DNA of 64,000 nt, from positions 1,116,001-1,180,000 of the forward strand of contig NZ_CP017114.1 of the NCBI RefSeq assembly GCF_001720485.1, read 5' to 3'. The notes beneath the pieces are model-generated. The model did not search any database, had not been told where the DNA came from, and saw only the letters and a list, made by a program, of their open reading frames with translations. Source of the DNA: Cobetia marina (GTDB taxonomy: Bacteria; Pseudomonadota; Gammaproteobacteria; Pseudomonadales; Halomonadaceae). This document shows, piece after piece, positions 48,083 through 57,395 of the stretch. Position 1 is the stretch's first letter, and every line of letters begins with the position of its first letter. The translations under genes and the position numbers were made by a program.

Positions 48083-48487
48083 GTGGGAGACCCTCATCTG
48101 TAATCGTGTCGAGATGCGTGTGCCAGTCGTCACGCGAACCGGCAGAGACATCCCGAGGCTTCTTGCGGGTAATTCAAGCGTCTTATTGCGAGCGAATCAG
48201 GCGCTACGGGGCGAACGCGAGTCTACTCAACTTTGTCGACAATGTTAAGGAGCACCCCCGTGTGGGGGCTGAGACTTTGGTCGTCATCCAGGGCGCCATT
48301 TCGACCTTAACAGCTTGATATTGCATTTCTTTGTCGCGCTTCAGGCATGGCGCGGCTCGCATCGCCCGATGTCGCGTCGAGGTGACTCGAGCCTTGCGGT
48401 CTCCGTGCACCGCTGTCGAGCTCAGCAGGCGCACGGTATGATGCTGTTATCCTTTTTCCTGAAATTTCGCCGCAAGCCGAGGGCAGC
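48083..48487. other. Divergent acnB / DUF1289 intergenic region
   Basis: A 405-base gap without a seen gene. It holds the acnB promoter, a short hairpin ccccc-gtgt-ggggg at 48255-48268 just upstream of the acnB -35, and a plus-strand TATGAT near 48437-48442 that may serve the DUF1289 gene. Confidence 0.45.
48220..48248 (-). promoter_or_regulatory. Sigma70-like promoter of acnB
   Basis: On the minus strand TTAACA (48248-48243) and TAGACT (48225-48220) are 17 bases apart. The start codon is about 140 bases downstream, leaving a long leader. Confidence 0.6.
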
Positions 48488-48976
48488 ATGAGCCGTATTC
48501 TTTCTCCCTGCGTCGGGGTGTGTTCCACCACGGTGGGTGACAACGTCTGTCGTGGATGCCAGCGCCATGACCAGGAGATCCTCGATTGGTTCGGGTATGA
48601 CAGTGAGCAGCGCACGCAGCGCATGCGCGAGCTGGATGCGCTGCGCAGTGACGTCGCCGGGCGCTGGCTGTACGTGCATGACGAGGCGGCGCTGGCGGAA
48701 CAGTTGACGCGCCACCGGATTCGTTTTCGTGAGGATCAGTCGGCGCTGTCACGTGCGGTGGAGCTTCTGCGGGTGGGACGCACCAGGATCCGTGACCTCT
48801 CTGCCTATGGCATCACGCCGTGCAGTGGCGGCGAGGAACTTGAGCCGGAACAGCTTTTTTCGCGAATAAACGATGAAATCATGGTGGAAGCGGCAAAGCG
48901 GGCCAATAATGAAGTGAGTCCGGCAGGTCATCCTCCTGATGCAACGCAAGATGACGCTGGCAAGAGAAAAGACTGA
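48488..48976 (+). CDS. DUF1289 domain protein
   Basis: Protein of 162 residues. The N-terminal 55 residues are a DUF1289 domain: SPCVGVCSTTVGDNVCRGCQRHDQEILDWFGYDSEQRTQRMRELDAL, with four cysteines in a CxxxC...CxxC arrangement suited to bind Zn or an Fe-S cluster. The rest (about residues 60-160) is a charged, family-specific extension ending GKRKD. Function is unknown. It is followed directly by miaE, with the presumed miaE start two bases beyond its stop, so the two are probably co-translated. Confidence 0.85.
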   Translation: MSRILSPCVGVCSTTVGDNVCRGCQRHDQEILDWFGYDSEQRTQRMRELDALRSDVAGRWLYVHDEAALAEQLTRHRIRFREDQSALSRAVELLRVGRTRIRDLSAYGITPCSGGEELEPEQLFSRINDEIMVEAAKRANNEVSPAGHPPDATQDDAGKRKD

Positions 48977-48977
48977 C

Positions 48978-49748
48978 ATGATGGACGATGGCATGACCCT
49001 GATGACTGACCGCGAGCGTTTCGCGACGGATGAGCATGACGCTCGGATGGCCCATGAGCTTTCACGCGTCATCAAGGCGCCGCAGGGGCCGAGCAACGAG
49101 GATACCGATGCACTGCTGCCGGACTCCCTGCTGGCCTTTCTCGGTTGCCGCACACCGCACGCCTGGGTAGAGGCGGCGCTCGACAATCCTGAGCTGTTGC
49201 TGATCGACCACGCGCAGTGCGAGAAGAAGGCGGCCTCCACCGCGATGAGTCTGATGTACCGCTATGTGGACCACCCCTTGCTGCTGAGCAAGATGTCACA
49301 GCTGGCTCGAGAGGAGCTTCTGCACTTCGAGCAGGTGGTAGGACTGATGGAAAGGCGTGGAATCGTCTATCGTCATATCAAGGCTTCCCGATATGCAGAA
49401 GGGCTGCGTCAGCAGGTGCGCAAGGAAGACCCTCAGCGGCTGGTGGATATCCTGCTGATCGGGGCATTGATCGAAGCGCGGTCCTGCGAGCGATTCGCGC
49501 GTCTGATCCCGTATCTTGAGCCCGAGCTTGCAAAGTTCTATCGCACTTTGGTTAAGTCTGAGGGACGCCATTATGAGGATTACCTCATGTTGGCCGAGCG
49601 TTACAGCAAGGAACCATTGGAATCCCGTCTTGCGGTACTGCGTGCGGTGGAGAAGGAGCTGATCGAGCGTCCTGATGTCAGCTTCCGTTTCCACAGCGGC
49701 ATCCCCGTCACGAATCGGGTGGAAAACGCCTCAAGCCAGGTGAGTTGA
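48978..49748 (+). CDS. miaE: tRNA-(ms2io6A)-hydroxylase (MiaE)
   Basis: Non-haem di-iron monooxygenase of 256 residues that hydroxylates the ms2i6A37 side chain of tRNAs reading U-initial codons. The ferritin-like four-helix core shows the metal ligands: HAQCEKKAASTAMSLMYRYVD, LAREELLHFEQVVGLMERRGI, DILLIGALIEARSCERFARL and KSEGRHYEDYLMLAERY. ATG 48978 is used, just after the upstream stop; the frame is open further upstream to 48939. Neighbour tRNA genes are not directly linked. Confidence 0.9.
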   Translation: MMDDGMTLMTDRERFATDEHDARMAHELSRVIKAPQGPSNEDTDALLPDSLLAFLGCRTPHAWVEAALDNPELLLIDHAQCEKKAASTAMSLMYRYVDHPLLLSKMSQLAREELLHFEQVVGLMERRGIVYRHIKASRYAEGLRQQVRKEDPQRLVDILLIGALIEARSCERFARLIPYLEPELAKFYRTLVKSEGRHYEDYLMLAERYSKEPLESRLAVLRAVEKELIERPDVSFRFHSGIPVTNRVENASSQVS

Positions 49749-49842
49749 GGCAGTACAGACACAAGGCAAGGCTCAAGAACAGGGGACCTCCGGCGCCATG
49801 GCTGGGCTGGCGTTTCGTTCGCGACTTTGAAATGGATGACAC

Positions 49843-52800
49843 ATGACGCAGGAAACATCTGGTCAAGCTCAATTGGCGCTGCTGGGACATTTCCAGCTGA
49901 CCCTGGGCGATGACACGCTGACGCAGTTCAGCTACGACAAGGTCAAGGCACTGTTGCTGCATCTTCTGCTGCATGATCAGGCCGTCTCGCGGGCGGGGCT
50001 GGCAGAGCTGCTATGGCCGGATCAGGGGCTGTCCTCGGGCCGCACCAACCTGCGCCATGCCCTGCATTGCCTGCGTCAGAGCCTGGGGGAGGAGGCCGAC
50101 AATCTTCTGACGGTCTCACGTCAGACGATCGCGCTGTCGATTCCGGATTACTGGGAGCTGGATCTCGACGAGCTCAACGGCCTGTTGCTGGCGCCGCCCT
50201 CGGTGGCGACGCTCAACGAGGTGCTGGGACTCTACCGGGGCGATCTCGTCGAAGAGCTTGCCCTGACCCAGTGCCCGGAATTCCAGCGCTGGATGATCAA
50301 GGTGCGCGGCGAATGGCGTCAGCGCGTCATCCAGTATGCCGAGCGAGTACTGGCGACCGATGAGCCGGTCCCGGACGATGTGCTGCGGACCCTGGTGAGC
50401 CGCTTCTCCGGATATGGCCCCTTCCATGAACGCCTGGTACGTCAGCTCGCGGAAGATGGTCAGTCGGCTGCGGCGCATGAGCAGTTCAATGCCTTCCTGC
50501 AACAGCTGGCACTCTCCGGTCAGCAGCCTGATCCGGGATTCCTGCAGCTGGCCCGTTACTGGTCCGATGGCAAGAGCGAGCAGATGGGAGCGCTCACGCC
50601 GCAGGGCGCCATTTCTCGCACGCTGTCGCTGGACAGCGCGCCGCTGCGTGAAGACGAGATCGACCACCGTCAGCTGTCGGTCATGGCGATTCGCCTCAGC
50701 GTCAAGGACAGTCATCGTGATCGTGTCTGGGCCCGCGCCAGTCTGACCCTGCAGATCGAGCTGCTGCGCTGGCTGGAGCAGCAATGCCACCACCTGGGCG
50801 GTTTCTGGCTGCCGGGTGCCACAGGTGGCGTCGGCCTGGCGTGCTTCGGCACGCATGGCCCGGCCCATCAGCTGGCAGAGCTCGTGGCGCTTTATGAGCA
50901 CTGCAGCAAGGCGATGCCGGATGAGATCGAGCGGATCTGGGATGGCGAAGGCAAGCCGCCGGTCTTCTCGCTGTCGGCGGGTCTCCACTCCGGGCAGGTC
51001 ATCTATCTGCCGGAGCGTCAGCTGGCCGACCCGCTTGGCCAGGTGACCCAGTATTCCCTGGAATTGATGACGGCGGCCGAAGGCAGCGAGCTGGTGATTT
51101 CCCAGGAGGCCAGTCAGCACATGCCTCCCGCACTGGATCTGCAGCCACGTCTCACGTCACGCCTGTTGGCAGCGGACGGACGAGTGCGTCTGCGCGCGTT
51201 GGTCCTGAGCAGCAGCGTGGGGCATCGTGAGGCGTCACTGCCGACACTGATCGGACGTGAAGGCGAGCTGCGCCGTCTGCGCGATGCGCTGGCGCGTGCC
51301 AGTATCGGGCTGCGTCAGAGCGTGCTGGTCAGCGGCAACTCCGGCATGGGCAAGTCGGCCCTGATGGTCAACTTCCGGCAGCTCGAACAGAGTCAGGACG
51401 TGGGCCTGTGCTGGATGCCGACGACTCGCCTCTCGCAGCTGGAACCCTACAGCGTGGTGCGCACCCTGATGCGCTGGCGCCTCGATGGTCATGTGGATCG
51501 TGATGGCGTCGAACAGGTATTTGAATCCTCCGAGGCCTTGCAGGCTCTCGACGAGGACGTGCGTCGCTCCTTCCATGCGGTGCTGGGGACCGCGGAGGAG
51601 GCCTCGGAAGATGAATCCCTGATCCAGAGCAGCGAGACGGTCGAGCGTGTGGTGCGTGTGCTGCATCTGGTGATCGAGAAATCGGCAAGCCTGCGTCCGC
51701 TGGTGATGATGATCGACGACCTGCAGTGGCTCGATGAACCGTCGCTCAAGGTGCTGGCGGGACTGCAGGCGCGCCTGCCCATCAACATCGGCTTCATGCT
51801 GGCGGCCAGCCACAACGGCCGCGACAGCCTTGCCGTCAAGCTCAACTGGGACCAGCATATCTCGCTGGGTCGCCTGGACCCGATGCAGGTCTCGCGTCTG
51901 CTGTCGCATCTGTCGCGTCGCTATCGTCTGCATCTCAGCCCGCGCATGCGCAGCCAGCTCATCGAGCGCTGCGATGGTGTGCCGCTCTACCTGCAGGAGA
52001 TCTGTCGTCGTCTCGACATGGATCGCCGTGAGGGGCGTCCGGTGCAGCTCGACGAGCTGCCCAAGGGCTTGATCGGCCTGCTGTCCAGCCGTATCGACCA
52101 GCTGGAAGAAGGCCGCGATGTGGCCCACGCCGCCGCTGTGCTGGGACGTGTCTTCAAGCTGAGCTTCCTGCGCCAGAGCTGCGAATTCGAGGAAGGGCGC
52201 CTCAAGCGTTCCATCGAGAGCATGCAGCGCCTGGAGATCATCGAGGCCTGTGGCAACGATAGTGAATTCGACTACCAGTTCACCCACCAGCTGATCCAGG
52301 AAGCGGCCTATCTGTCCTGCCCGCGTGACGTGCGTCGCCGCATTCACCTGCAGGTCGTGGCCCTCATCGAGGACAAGCATCCTGCCTGGATCAGCCGTCA
52401 CCCCGGCTATTTCGCCGTCCATCTGCGCAAGTCACAGAACTTCAGTCGTGCTGCGCGCTATTTCGAGCTGTCGGCACGTGAAGCGCTCAAGATCAGCGCC
52501 AACCGTACCGCGCTCAAGATGGCCGACAGTGGTCTGGCGTGTCTCAAGCATGTCGAAGGGCAGGAGGAGCGTGAGGTCAGCCTGCTGACCGTACGCGGCC
52601 AGGCCGGCTTCGCGCTGGAAGGGCATGGTTCCCGCATCGCGCACGAGAGCTTCGTGCAGGCGCGCAATCTGCTCAACAGTCCGGCGCTGCTGGAAGATGA
52701 TGAGCCGGATCTCGAGCAGGCCTTCATCGTGAAGTGGGGACTGTGGGTCGGTTGCAGTGAGCGCCATGCGCATGCGGATGCCTTCGCGCTGGCCTCGGGC

Positions 52801-53757
52801 CTGAGTGATCTGGCGGAAGAGCTGTCGGATGGCCGTTATCGTCGTCTGGCCGACTATGCGCGGGCACACTGCGAATTCTGGGCCGGTCGCGTACGCGTGG
52901 CAGGTGAGCATCTCGATGAGATCGATCCGGTCCACAATCCCATGGTGCTCGAATGGTTGCCGTTCAGTGATCACCCTCAGGTGGCAGCGGCATGTCTGCA
53001 GAGCTGGACGTCCTGCCTGCGCTTTGACTACGTGCAGGCCGAGCAGCAGGCCGAGGCGGCCATCCGCATGGCGGAGGCCATCGGTCAGCCGGGCTCGTTG
53101 GCCATGGCGTTGATGTTCTCCACCTCGCTCTATCGTCAGCTGGGGCATACCCATCTGGCCACCCAGCGTGCCGAGCGGGCGCTGGAGCTGACCCGCTCCG
53201 CGGATCTGCACCTCTGGCACATGGCGGCGCATGGCGTGCTTGGCTGGGCGCGGGCAATGAACGGCGACCGCGACGGGCTCGCGATGCTGCAGTCCAGCAT
53301 CAACGAGTTCGCCGAGCTGACCGGGCGTGAGCGGCATCAGCGGCCCAATCTCTGGTACATGGATGCCGTGATGGCGCTGGGTGAGCATTCGGCGGCCGAA
53401 GAGTACATGGAGAAGGTGCTGCTGGTGGCTCAGGAGCGCAACTCCTTCTATCTGGCAGAGGTCAGCTACCTGGTGGCCGCGTTGCGTGCCGCTCAAGGTC
53501 TGCCGAGCGAGAAGGTGCGTTCCTTGATCGAGCAGGGCCTGGCCTACTCCATCGAGCAGGAAAATCCGCATCATGAAGCAATGGGACTCGCTGCCTGGTT
53601 GAGGCTGGTCGATGCGCAGGATGCCGAGCGCTGCGAGCGCCTCAAGGCACTGCTGGATGAGCTGCCGGCAACGGATGCACCCGCGGTACTGGGGTGGCAT
53701 CAGCTGGTGGAGGCGGTGGAAGGGCGTGCGCGTCGCAAGGCGTCCTCGCCGGCCTGA
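49843..53757 (+). CDS. Large SARP/BTAD-type transcriptional regulator with cyclase-like and ATPase domains
   Basis: A 1304-residue protein combining several modules. Residues about 1-95 look like an OmpR-type winged helix (LLGHFQLTLGDDTLTQFSYDKVKALLLHLLLHD...AELLWPDQG...NLRHALHCLRQSLG). Residues 100-245 form a bacterial transcriptional activation (BTAD) TPR domain. Residues about 274-450 resemble a degenerate class III nucleotide cyclase (HRQLSVMAIRLSV...SLSAGLHSGQVIYL), with catalytic metal residues not evident. Residues about 465-760 are a STAND/AAA ATPase with Walker A SGNSGMGKSA (near 498) and Walker B LVMMIDDLQWLD (near 619-628). TPR-like repeats fill the C-terminus. It resembles AfsR/SARP or MalT-type signal integrators. 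The target genes are unknown. ATG 49843 lies 94 bases after miaE. Confidence 0.85.
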   Translation: MTQETSGQAQLALLGHFQLTLGDDTLTQFSYDKVKALLLHLLLHDQAVSRAGLAELLWPDQGLSSGRTNLRHALHCLRQSLGEEADNLLTVSRQTIALSIPDYWELDLDELNGLLLAPPSVATLNEVLGLYRGDLVEELALTQCPEFQRWMIKVRGEWRQRVIQYAERVLATDEPVPDDVLRTLVSRFSGYGPFHERLVRQLAEDGQSAAAHEQFNAFLQQLALSGQQPDPGFLQLARYWSDGKSEQMGALTPQGAISRTLSLDSAPLREDEIDHRQLSVMAIRLSVKDSHRDRVWARASLTLQIELLRWLEQQCHHLGGFWLPGATGGVGLACFGTHGPAHQLAELVALYEHCSKAMPDEIERIWDGEGKPPVFSLSAGLHSGQVIYLPERQLADPLGQVTQYSLELMTAAEGSELVISQEASQHMPPALDLQPRLTSRLLAADGRVRLRALVLSSSVGHREASLPTLIGREGELRRLRDALARASIGLRQSVLVSGNSGMGKSALMVNFRQLEQSQDVGLCWMPTTRLSQLEPYSVVRTLMRWRLDGHVDRDGVEQVFESSEALQALDEDVRRSFHAVLGTAEEASEDESLIQSSETVERVVRVLHLVIEKSASLRPLVMMIDDLQWLDEPSLKVLAGLQARLPINIGFMLAASHNGRDSLAVKLNWDQHISLGRLDPMQVSRLLSHLSRRYRLHLSPRMRSQLIERCDGVPLYLQEICRRLDMDRREGRPVQLDELPKGLIGLLSSRIDQLEEGRDVAHAAAVLGRVFKLSFLRQSCEFEEGRLKRSIESMQRLEIIEACGNDSEFDYQFTHQLIQEAAYLSCPRDVRRRIHLQVVALIEDKHPAWISRHPGYFAVHLRKSQNFSRAARYFELSAREALKISANRTALKMADSGLACLKHVEGQEEREVSLLTVRGQAGFALEGHGSRIAHESFVQARNLLNSPALLEDDEPDLEQAFIVKWGLWVGCSERHAHADAFALASGLSDLAEELSDGRYRRLADYARAHCEFWAGRVRVAGEHLDEIDPVHNPMVLEWLPFSDHPQVAAACLQSWTSCLRFDYVQAEQQAEAAIRMAEAIGQPGSLAMALMFSTSLYRQLGHTHLATQRAERALELTRSADLHLWHMAAHGVLGWARAMNGDRDGLAMLQSSINEFAELTGRERHQRPNLWYMDAVMALGEHSAAEEYMEKVLLVAQERNSFYLAEVSYLVAALRAAQGLPSEKVRSLIEQGLAYSIEQENPHHEAMGLAAWLRLVDAQDAERCERLKALLDELPATDAPAVLGWHQLVEAVEGRARRKASSPA

Positions 53758-53831
53758 CGCGCACGCCCGGCGCTCCGGGCTGAGCAGACTCTGAACGGCG
53801 CCAGTCGCTTCGAAAGCCGAGGCTGGACAAG

Positions 53832-53871
53832 GAAAAGCCCCCGTTGCCACTCAAGGCAACGGGGGCTTTTC
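53832..53871. terminator. Bidirectional terminator between the BTAD regulator and lpxH
   Basis: gaaaagcccccgttgcc (53832-53848) pairs perfectly with 53855-53871 around a 6-nt loop. A/T-rich stem ends give a short U-run in both directions between convergent genes. Confidence 0.88.
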
Positions 53872-53888
53872 ATGGGCGTTGCAGGCGA

Positions 53889-54656
53889 TCAGCCGTGGGT
53901 GATCGCATCACACAATGGCAATGCGAATTCCCGCAGGGTCGGTCCCTGGCCGCAGGCAATGATGTCGAAGGCGGTATCGGGGCGCCAGTCGCCCAGCACG
54001 ATGCGGCGCGCCGCTTCGCCATCGATCTCGAGTTCATGTACCGCCGGGCGATGGGTGTGGCCGTGGATCAGGGTGCGCACGCCGTGCTCGCGCATCTCGC
54101 GAACCACTTCCTCGGGCGTGACGTCCATGATCGCCTCATCCTTCTCGCTGTTGGTCTCGCCGGACTGCATGCGCAGTGACTGGGCCAGGGCCAGTCGCTG
54201 CTCCAGCGGCATGGCCAGAATCTGTGCCTGCCACTGAGGGTCGCGCGTCATGGCACGAAACTTCATGTAAGCCTCATCGCGGGTACACATGCTGTCGCCA
54301 TGCATCAGCAGCACGCGCTCGCCGTCGAGCTCGATCACGCTCGGGTCGGGCAGCAGGGTCACGCCGGCCTCGGCCGCGAAGGTCTCGCCGATGAGGAAGT
54401 CGCGATTGCCGTGCATGAAGTAGAGCCTGGTGCCGCGGGCCGAGACGCGCTGCATGGCCTCGCTCATGCGCTGGGTGAAGTCGTCGCGATAATCATCGCC
54501 GACCCATACCTCGAAGATATCCCCCAGCAGGTAGAGGCGATCCACCGCAGGTTCGCAGGTCGCCAGGCGCGCCATGTAGTCGAGAAAGCCCTGGGCGATC
54601 TCGGGAGTCTCGGGCTGCAGGTGCAGGTCGGAGATGAACAGAGTGGTGGCAGTCAT
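53889..54656 (-). CDS. lpxH: UDP-2,3-diacylglucosamine hydrolase (LpxH)
   Basis: Lipid A pathway enzyme of 255 residues that releases lipid X and UMP at the inner membrane. The calcineurin-like metallophosphoesterase ligands are all visible: LFISDLHLQ, LLGDIFEVWVGDD, MHGNRDFLIG, LLMHGDSMCT and LIHGHTHRP. The first-helix and lid insert is MTRDPQWQAQILAMPLEQR. ATG 54656 is used; an upstream in-frame GTG (54668) lacks a ribosome-binding site. It lies downstream of ppiB on the same strand, an arrangement common in gammaproteobacteria. Confidence 0.95.
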   Translation of the reverse strand: MTATTLFISDLHLQPETPEIAQGFLDYMARLATCEPAVDRLYLLGDIFEVWVGDDYRDDFTQRMSEAMQRVSARGTRLYFMHGNRDFLIGETFAAEAGVTLLPDPSVIELDGERVLLMHGDSMCTRDEAYMKFRAMTRDPQWQAQILAMPLEQRLALAQSLRMQSGETNSEKDEAIMDVTPEEVVREMREHGVRTLIHGHTHRPAVHELEIDGEAARRIVLGDWRPDTAFDIIACGQGPTLREFALPLCDAITHG

Positions 54657-54734
54657 GGTCAGGTCCACGGGTCGGGGCGGGTGTCGTCATGCGCAGCAGG
54701 CGACGGAAGAGGCCGAGTGAGAGAGCAACGCAAA

Positions 54735-54777
54735 CCGCCCGGCCTGACGCTCGATATCACGAGGCAAGGCCGGGCGG
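54735..54777 (-). terminator. Hairpin after ppiB
   Basis: ccgcccggcc (54735-54744) pairs with ggccgggcgg (54768-54777) with a 21-23-nt loop. Only three T residues follow on the minus strand, so read-through into lpxH is likely. Confidence 0.5.
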
Positions 54778-54812
54778 CAGGTACGCGGTGAGGCGCGATC
54801 AGCGGAAATCGC

Positions 54813-55307
54813 TTATTCGGTGATTTCGGCGCTGGTGATGATCACGTCTTCTGCCGGCACGTCGGCGTGGCCGTCGCGACGCGTGGTCTTGACCGCCTCG
54901 ATCTTCTCGACCACGTCCATGCCTTCGACGACCTTGCCGAACACGCAGTAACCCCAGCCCTGGCTGGTCTTGCTGGTGAAGTTCAGGAAGTCGTTGTCAT
55001 TGACGTTGATGAAGAACTGGGCGCTGGCGGAGTGAGGATCCATGGTACGTGCCATGGCCACGGTGCCGCGGTCGTTCTTGAGGCCATTGTCGGCTTCGTT
55101 CTCGATCACGCCGTTGGTCGGCTTCTGGTTGAAGTCGGTGTCAAAGCCACCGCCCTGAACCATGAAACCCGGGATGACGCGGTGGAAAAGGACGTTGCTG
55201 TAGTGGCCTTCACGCACGTATTGCTCGAAGTTGGCCGCAGTCTTCGGGGCCTTCTCGTGGTTGAGTTCGAGGGTGATGTCGCCGTAGTTGGTGTGAAGAA
55301 CGATCAT
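54813..55307 (-). CDS. ppiB: Peptidyl-prolyl cis-trans isomerase B (cyclophilin, PpiB)
   Basis: Cytoplasmic cyclophilin of 164 residues, the same length as E. coli Ppi[54 protein letters not shown] carries the catalytic Arg in [43 protein letters not shown] and [20 protein letters not shown] follow. ATG 55307 is chosen from the family start; the frame extends ten codons upstream. It is divergent from glnS, as in many gammaproteobacteria. Confidence 0.95.
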   Translation of the reverse strand: MIVLHTNYGDITLELNHEKAPKTAANFEQYVREGHYSNVLFHRVIPGFMVQGGGFDTDFNQKPTNGVIENEADNGLKNDRGTVAMARTMDPHSASAQFFINVNDNDFLNFTSKTSQGWGYCVFGKVVEGMDVVEKIEAVKTTRRDGHADVPAEDVIITSAEITE

Positions 55308-55359
55308 GCGAATTTCCCGGTCATCTGTCTTGCTCAAGTGTCAGGCAGGCGGGGCCTCA

Positions 55360-55389
55360 TGGCATCGCCTGCGGGCGTCGCGCTATAAT
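55360..55389 (+). promoter_or_regulatory. Promoter of glnS
   Basis: A perfect TATAAT (55384-55389) has TGGCAT (55360-55365) 18 bases upstream as a weak -35. The implied leader is about 150 bases before the start at 55544. Confidence 0.65.
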
Positions 55390-55543
55390 AGCGGCTTTGT
55401 ATCCTGAGACGAAAGCCTGAGGGGGCGGCAGGCCCCGGAGACGCACGCCAGCGCGCGTCACGATCGCCTGCTACCCAGTGCCAGTCCCCGTGACGTCCCG
55501 GAACACGACGCCCAAGAACCACACAGAGGTGCAGCGAAACTTC

Positions 55544-57223
55544 ATGAGTACCGAGACCCAGAGCGCCCCGAACTTCGTGTTGAACCAGATCCGCGAAGAA
55601 CTCGACGCCGGCCGCGCCGAAAAGGTTGTCACGCGTTTCCCGCCGGAGCCCAACGGCTTCCTGCACATCGGGCACGCCAAGTCGATCTGTCTGAACTTCG
55701 GTCTGGCGCAACAGCTGGGTGGCGACTGTCACCTGCGCTTCGATGACACCAACCCGGCCAAGGAAGAGCAGGCCTATATCGACGCCATCAAGGAAGACGT
55801 CGAGTGGTTGGGCTTCGAGTGGGCCGGCAAGGTGCGCTTCGCCTCCGATTATTTTGATCAGCTCTATGCCTGGGCCCAGCACCTGGTGCGCGAAGGCAAG
55901 GCCTATGTCGATGACCTCTCGCCGGACGAGATCCGTGAATACCGTGGCACGCTCAAGGAGCCGGGACGTCCCAGCCCCTACCGTGAGCGTAGCCCCGAGG
56001 AGAATCTCGATCTCCTCGAGCGCATGAAGAAGGGCGAGTTCGGCGAGAGCGAGAAGGTGCTGCGTGCGCGCATCGACATGGCGGCGCCCAACATCAATCT
56101 GCGCGACCCGATCCTCTACCGCATCCGTCATGCCAGCCACCATCAGACCGGCGACAAGTGGAAGATCTATCCGTCCTATGATTTCACCCACGGTCAATCC
56201 GATGCACTGGAAGGCGTGACGCACTCCATCTGTACGCTGGAGTTTGAAGACCACCGCCCGCTGTACGAGTGGTTCCTCGCCAATCTGCCGGTGCCGAGCA
56301 CGCCGCGTCAGATCGAGTTCGCGCGTCTGAATCTGGATTACACCGTCACTTCCAAGCGCAAGCTGAAGCTGCTGGTGGATGAAGGCGTGGTCGATGGCTG
56401 GGATGATCCGCGCATGCCGACCATCTCCGGCATGCGTCGTCGTGGCTATACCGCGGCTTCCATCCGCAAGTTCTGCGACATGATCGGCGTGAGCCGTGCT
56501 GACGGCGGCATGGTCGAGATCGGCATGCTGCACCACGCCATTCGCTCGGACCTGGAGGACAACGCGCTGCGTGCCATGTGCGTGCTCAACCCGCTCAAGG
56601 TGGTGCTGACCAACCTGCCGGAAGGCCATGAGGAAGTGTTCGAGGTCCCCGGCCATCCGGCGCGTGATGACATGGGCACGCGTCAGATTCCGCTGACCCG
56701 TGAGCTGTGGATCGACGCGGATGACTTCATGGAAGACGCGCCGAAGAAGTTCTTCCGTCTCGCGCCCGAGAAGGAAGTGCGTCTGCGCAACGGTTACGTC
56801 ATCCGCTGTGATGAAGTGATCAAGGATGACGCCGGCGAGATCGTCGAGCTGCGGTGCAGTGTCGACCTCGATACCCTCGGCAAGAACCCTGAAGGCCGCA
56901 AGGTCAAGGGTGTCATCCATTGGGTCAGCGCCGAGCATGCAGTGCCGGTCGAGGTGCGTCAGTACGAGAATCTGTTCCTGGAAGCCGAGCCGGACCGTGA
57001 CAAGGATGTCGATTTCCTTGAGCACCTCAATCCGCAGTCGCTGAGCATCGTCAAGGGCTTCGGTGAGCCGAGTCTGCGCGATGCCGCGCCGGAAACGCGC
57101 TACCAGTTCGAGCGTATCGGCTACTTCGTGGCGGATCGTCATGACTGCGTCGATGGCGCGCTGGTCTTCAACCGCACCGTCAGCCTGAAGGACGGTTGGG
57201 CCAAGGCACAGAAGAAGGGGTGA
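55544..57223 (+). CDS. glnS: Glutaminyl-tRNA synthetase
   Basis: Class I aminoacyl-tRNA synthetase of 559 residues. The catalytic core begins [28 protein letters not shown] with the HIGH motif. [35 protein letters not shown] is typical of the GlxRS family, with the KMSKS counterpart at VTSKRKL. The beta-barrel anticodon-binding domain occupies about residues 345-555. The ATG at 55544 gives [11 protein letters not shown], as in relatives. It forms a neighbouring pair with cysS (gap 172 bases), seen in other gammaproteobacteria. Confidence 0.97.
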   Translation: MSTETQSAPNFVLNQIREELDAGRAEKVVTRFPPEPNGFLHIGHAKSICLNFGLAQQLGGDCHLRFDDTNPAKEEQAYIDAIKEDVEWLGFEWAGKVRFASDYFDQLYAWAQHLVREGKAYVDDLSPDEIREYRGTLKEPGRPSPYRERSPEENLDLLERMKKGEFGESEKVLRARIDMAAPNINLRDPILYRIRHASHHQTGDKWKIYPSYDFTHGQSDALEGVTHSICTLEFEDHRPLYEWFLANLPVPSTPRQIEFARLNLDYTVTSKRKLKLLVDEGVVDGWDDPRMPTISGMRRRGYTAASIRKFCDMIGVSRADGGMVEIGMLHHAIRSDLEDNALRAMCVLNPLKVVLTNLPEGHEEVFEVPGHPARDDMGTRQIPLTRELWIDADDFMEDAPKKFFRLAPEKEVRLRNGYVIRCDEVIKDDAGEIVELRCSVDLDTLGKNPEGRKVKGVIHWVSAEHAVPVEVRQYENLFLEAEPDRDKDVDFLEHLNPQSLSIVKGFGEPSLRDAAPETRYQFERIGYFVADRHDCVDGALVFNRTVSLKDGWAKAQKKG

Positions 57224-57395
57224 TGGTCGGCGGGCTCCCGCGGGAGCCCTGTCGTCACGCTTTCGTGACCTGCTTCACGGCCCGCAGTCTGATCCTGTAC
57301 CTTCTGTGACGAAGTTGCATGACCGGCCTGCGGGCCGTTCCATTTTGAAAGGCTGACAGCTTTCTGTCAGCAAAGTAGCCAAGGGCGATGACTGA

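Noticed and set aside
55334..57142. A 602-codon minus-strand open frame opposite glnS
   Set aside because: Antisense shadow of glnS; the product is an Asp/Glu/His-rich low-complexity chain without domains.
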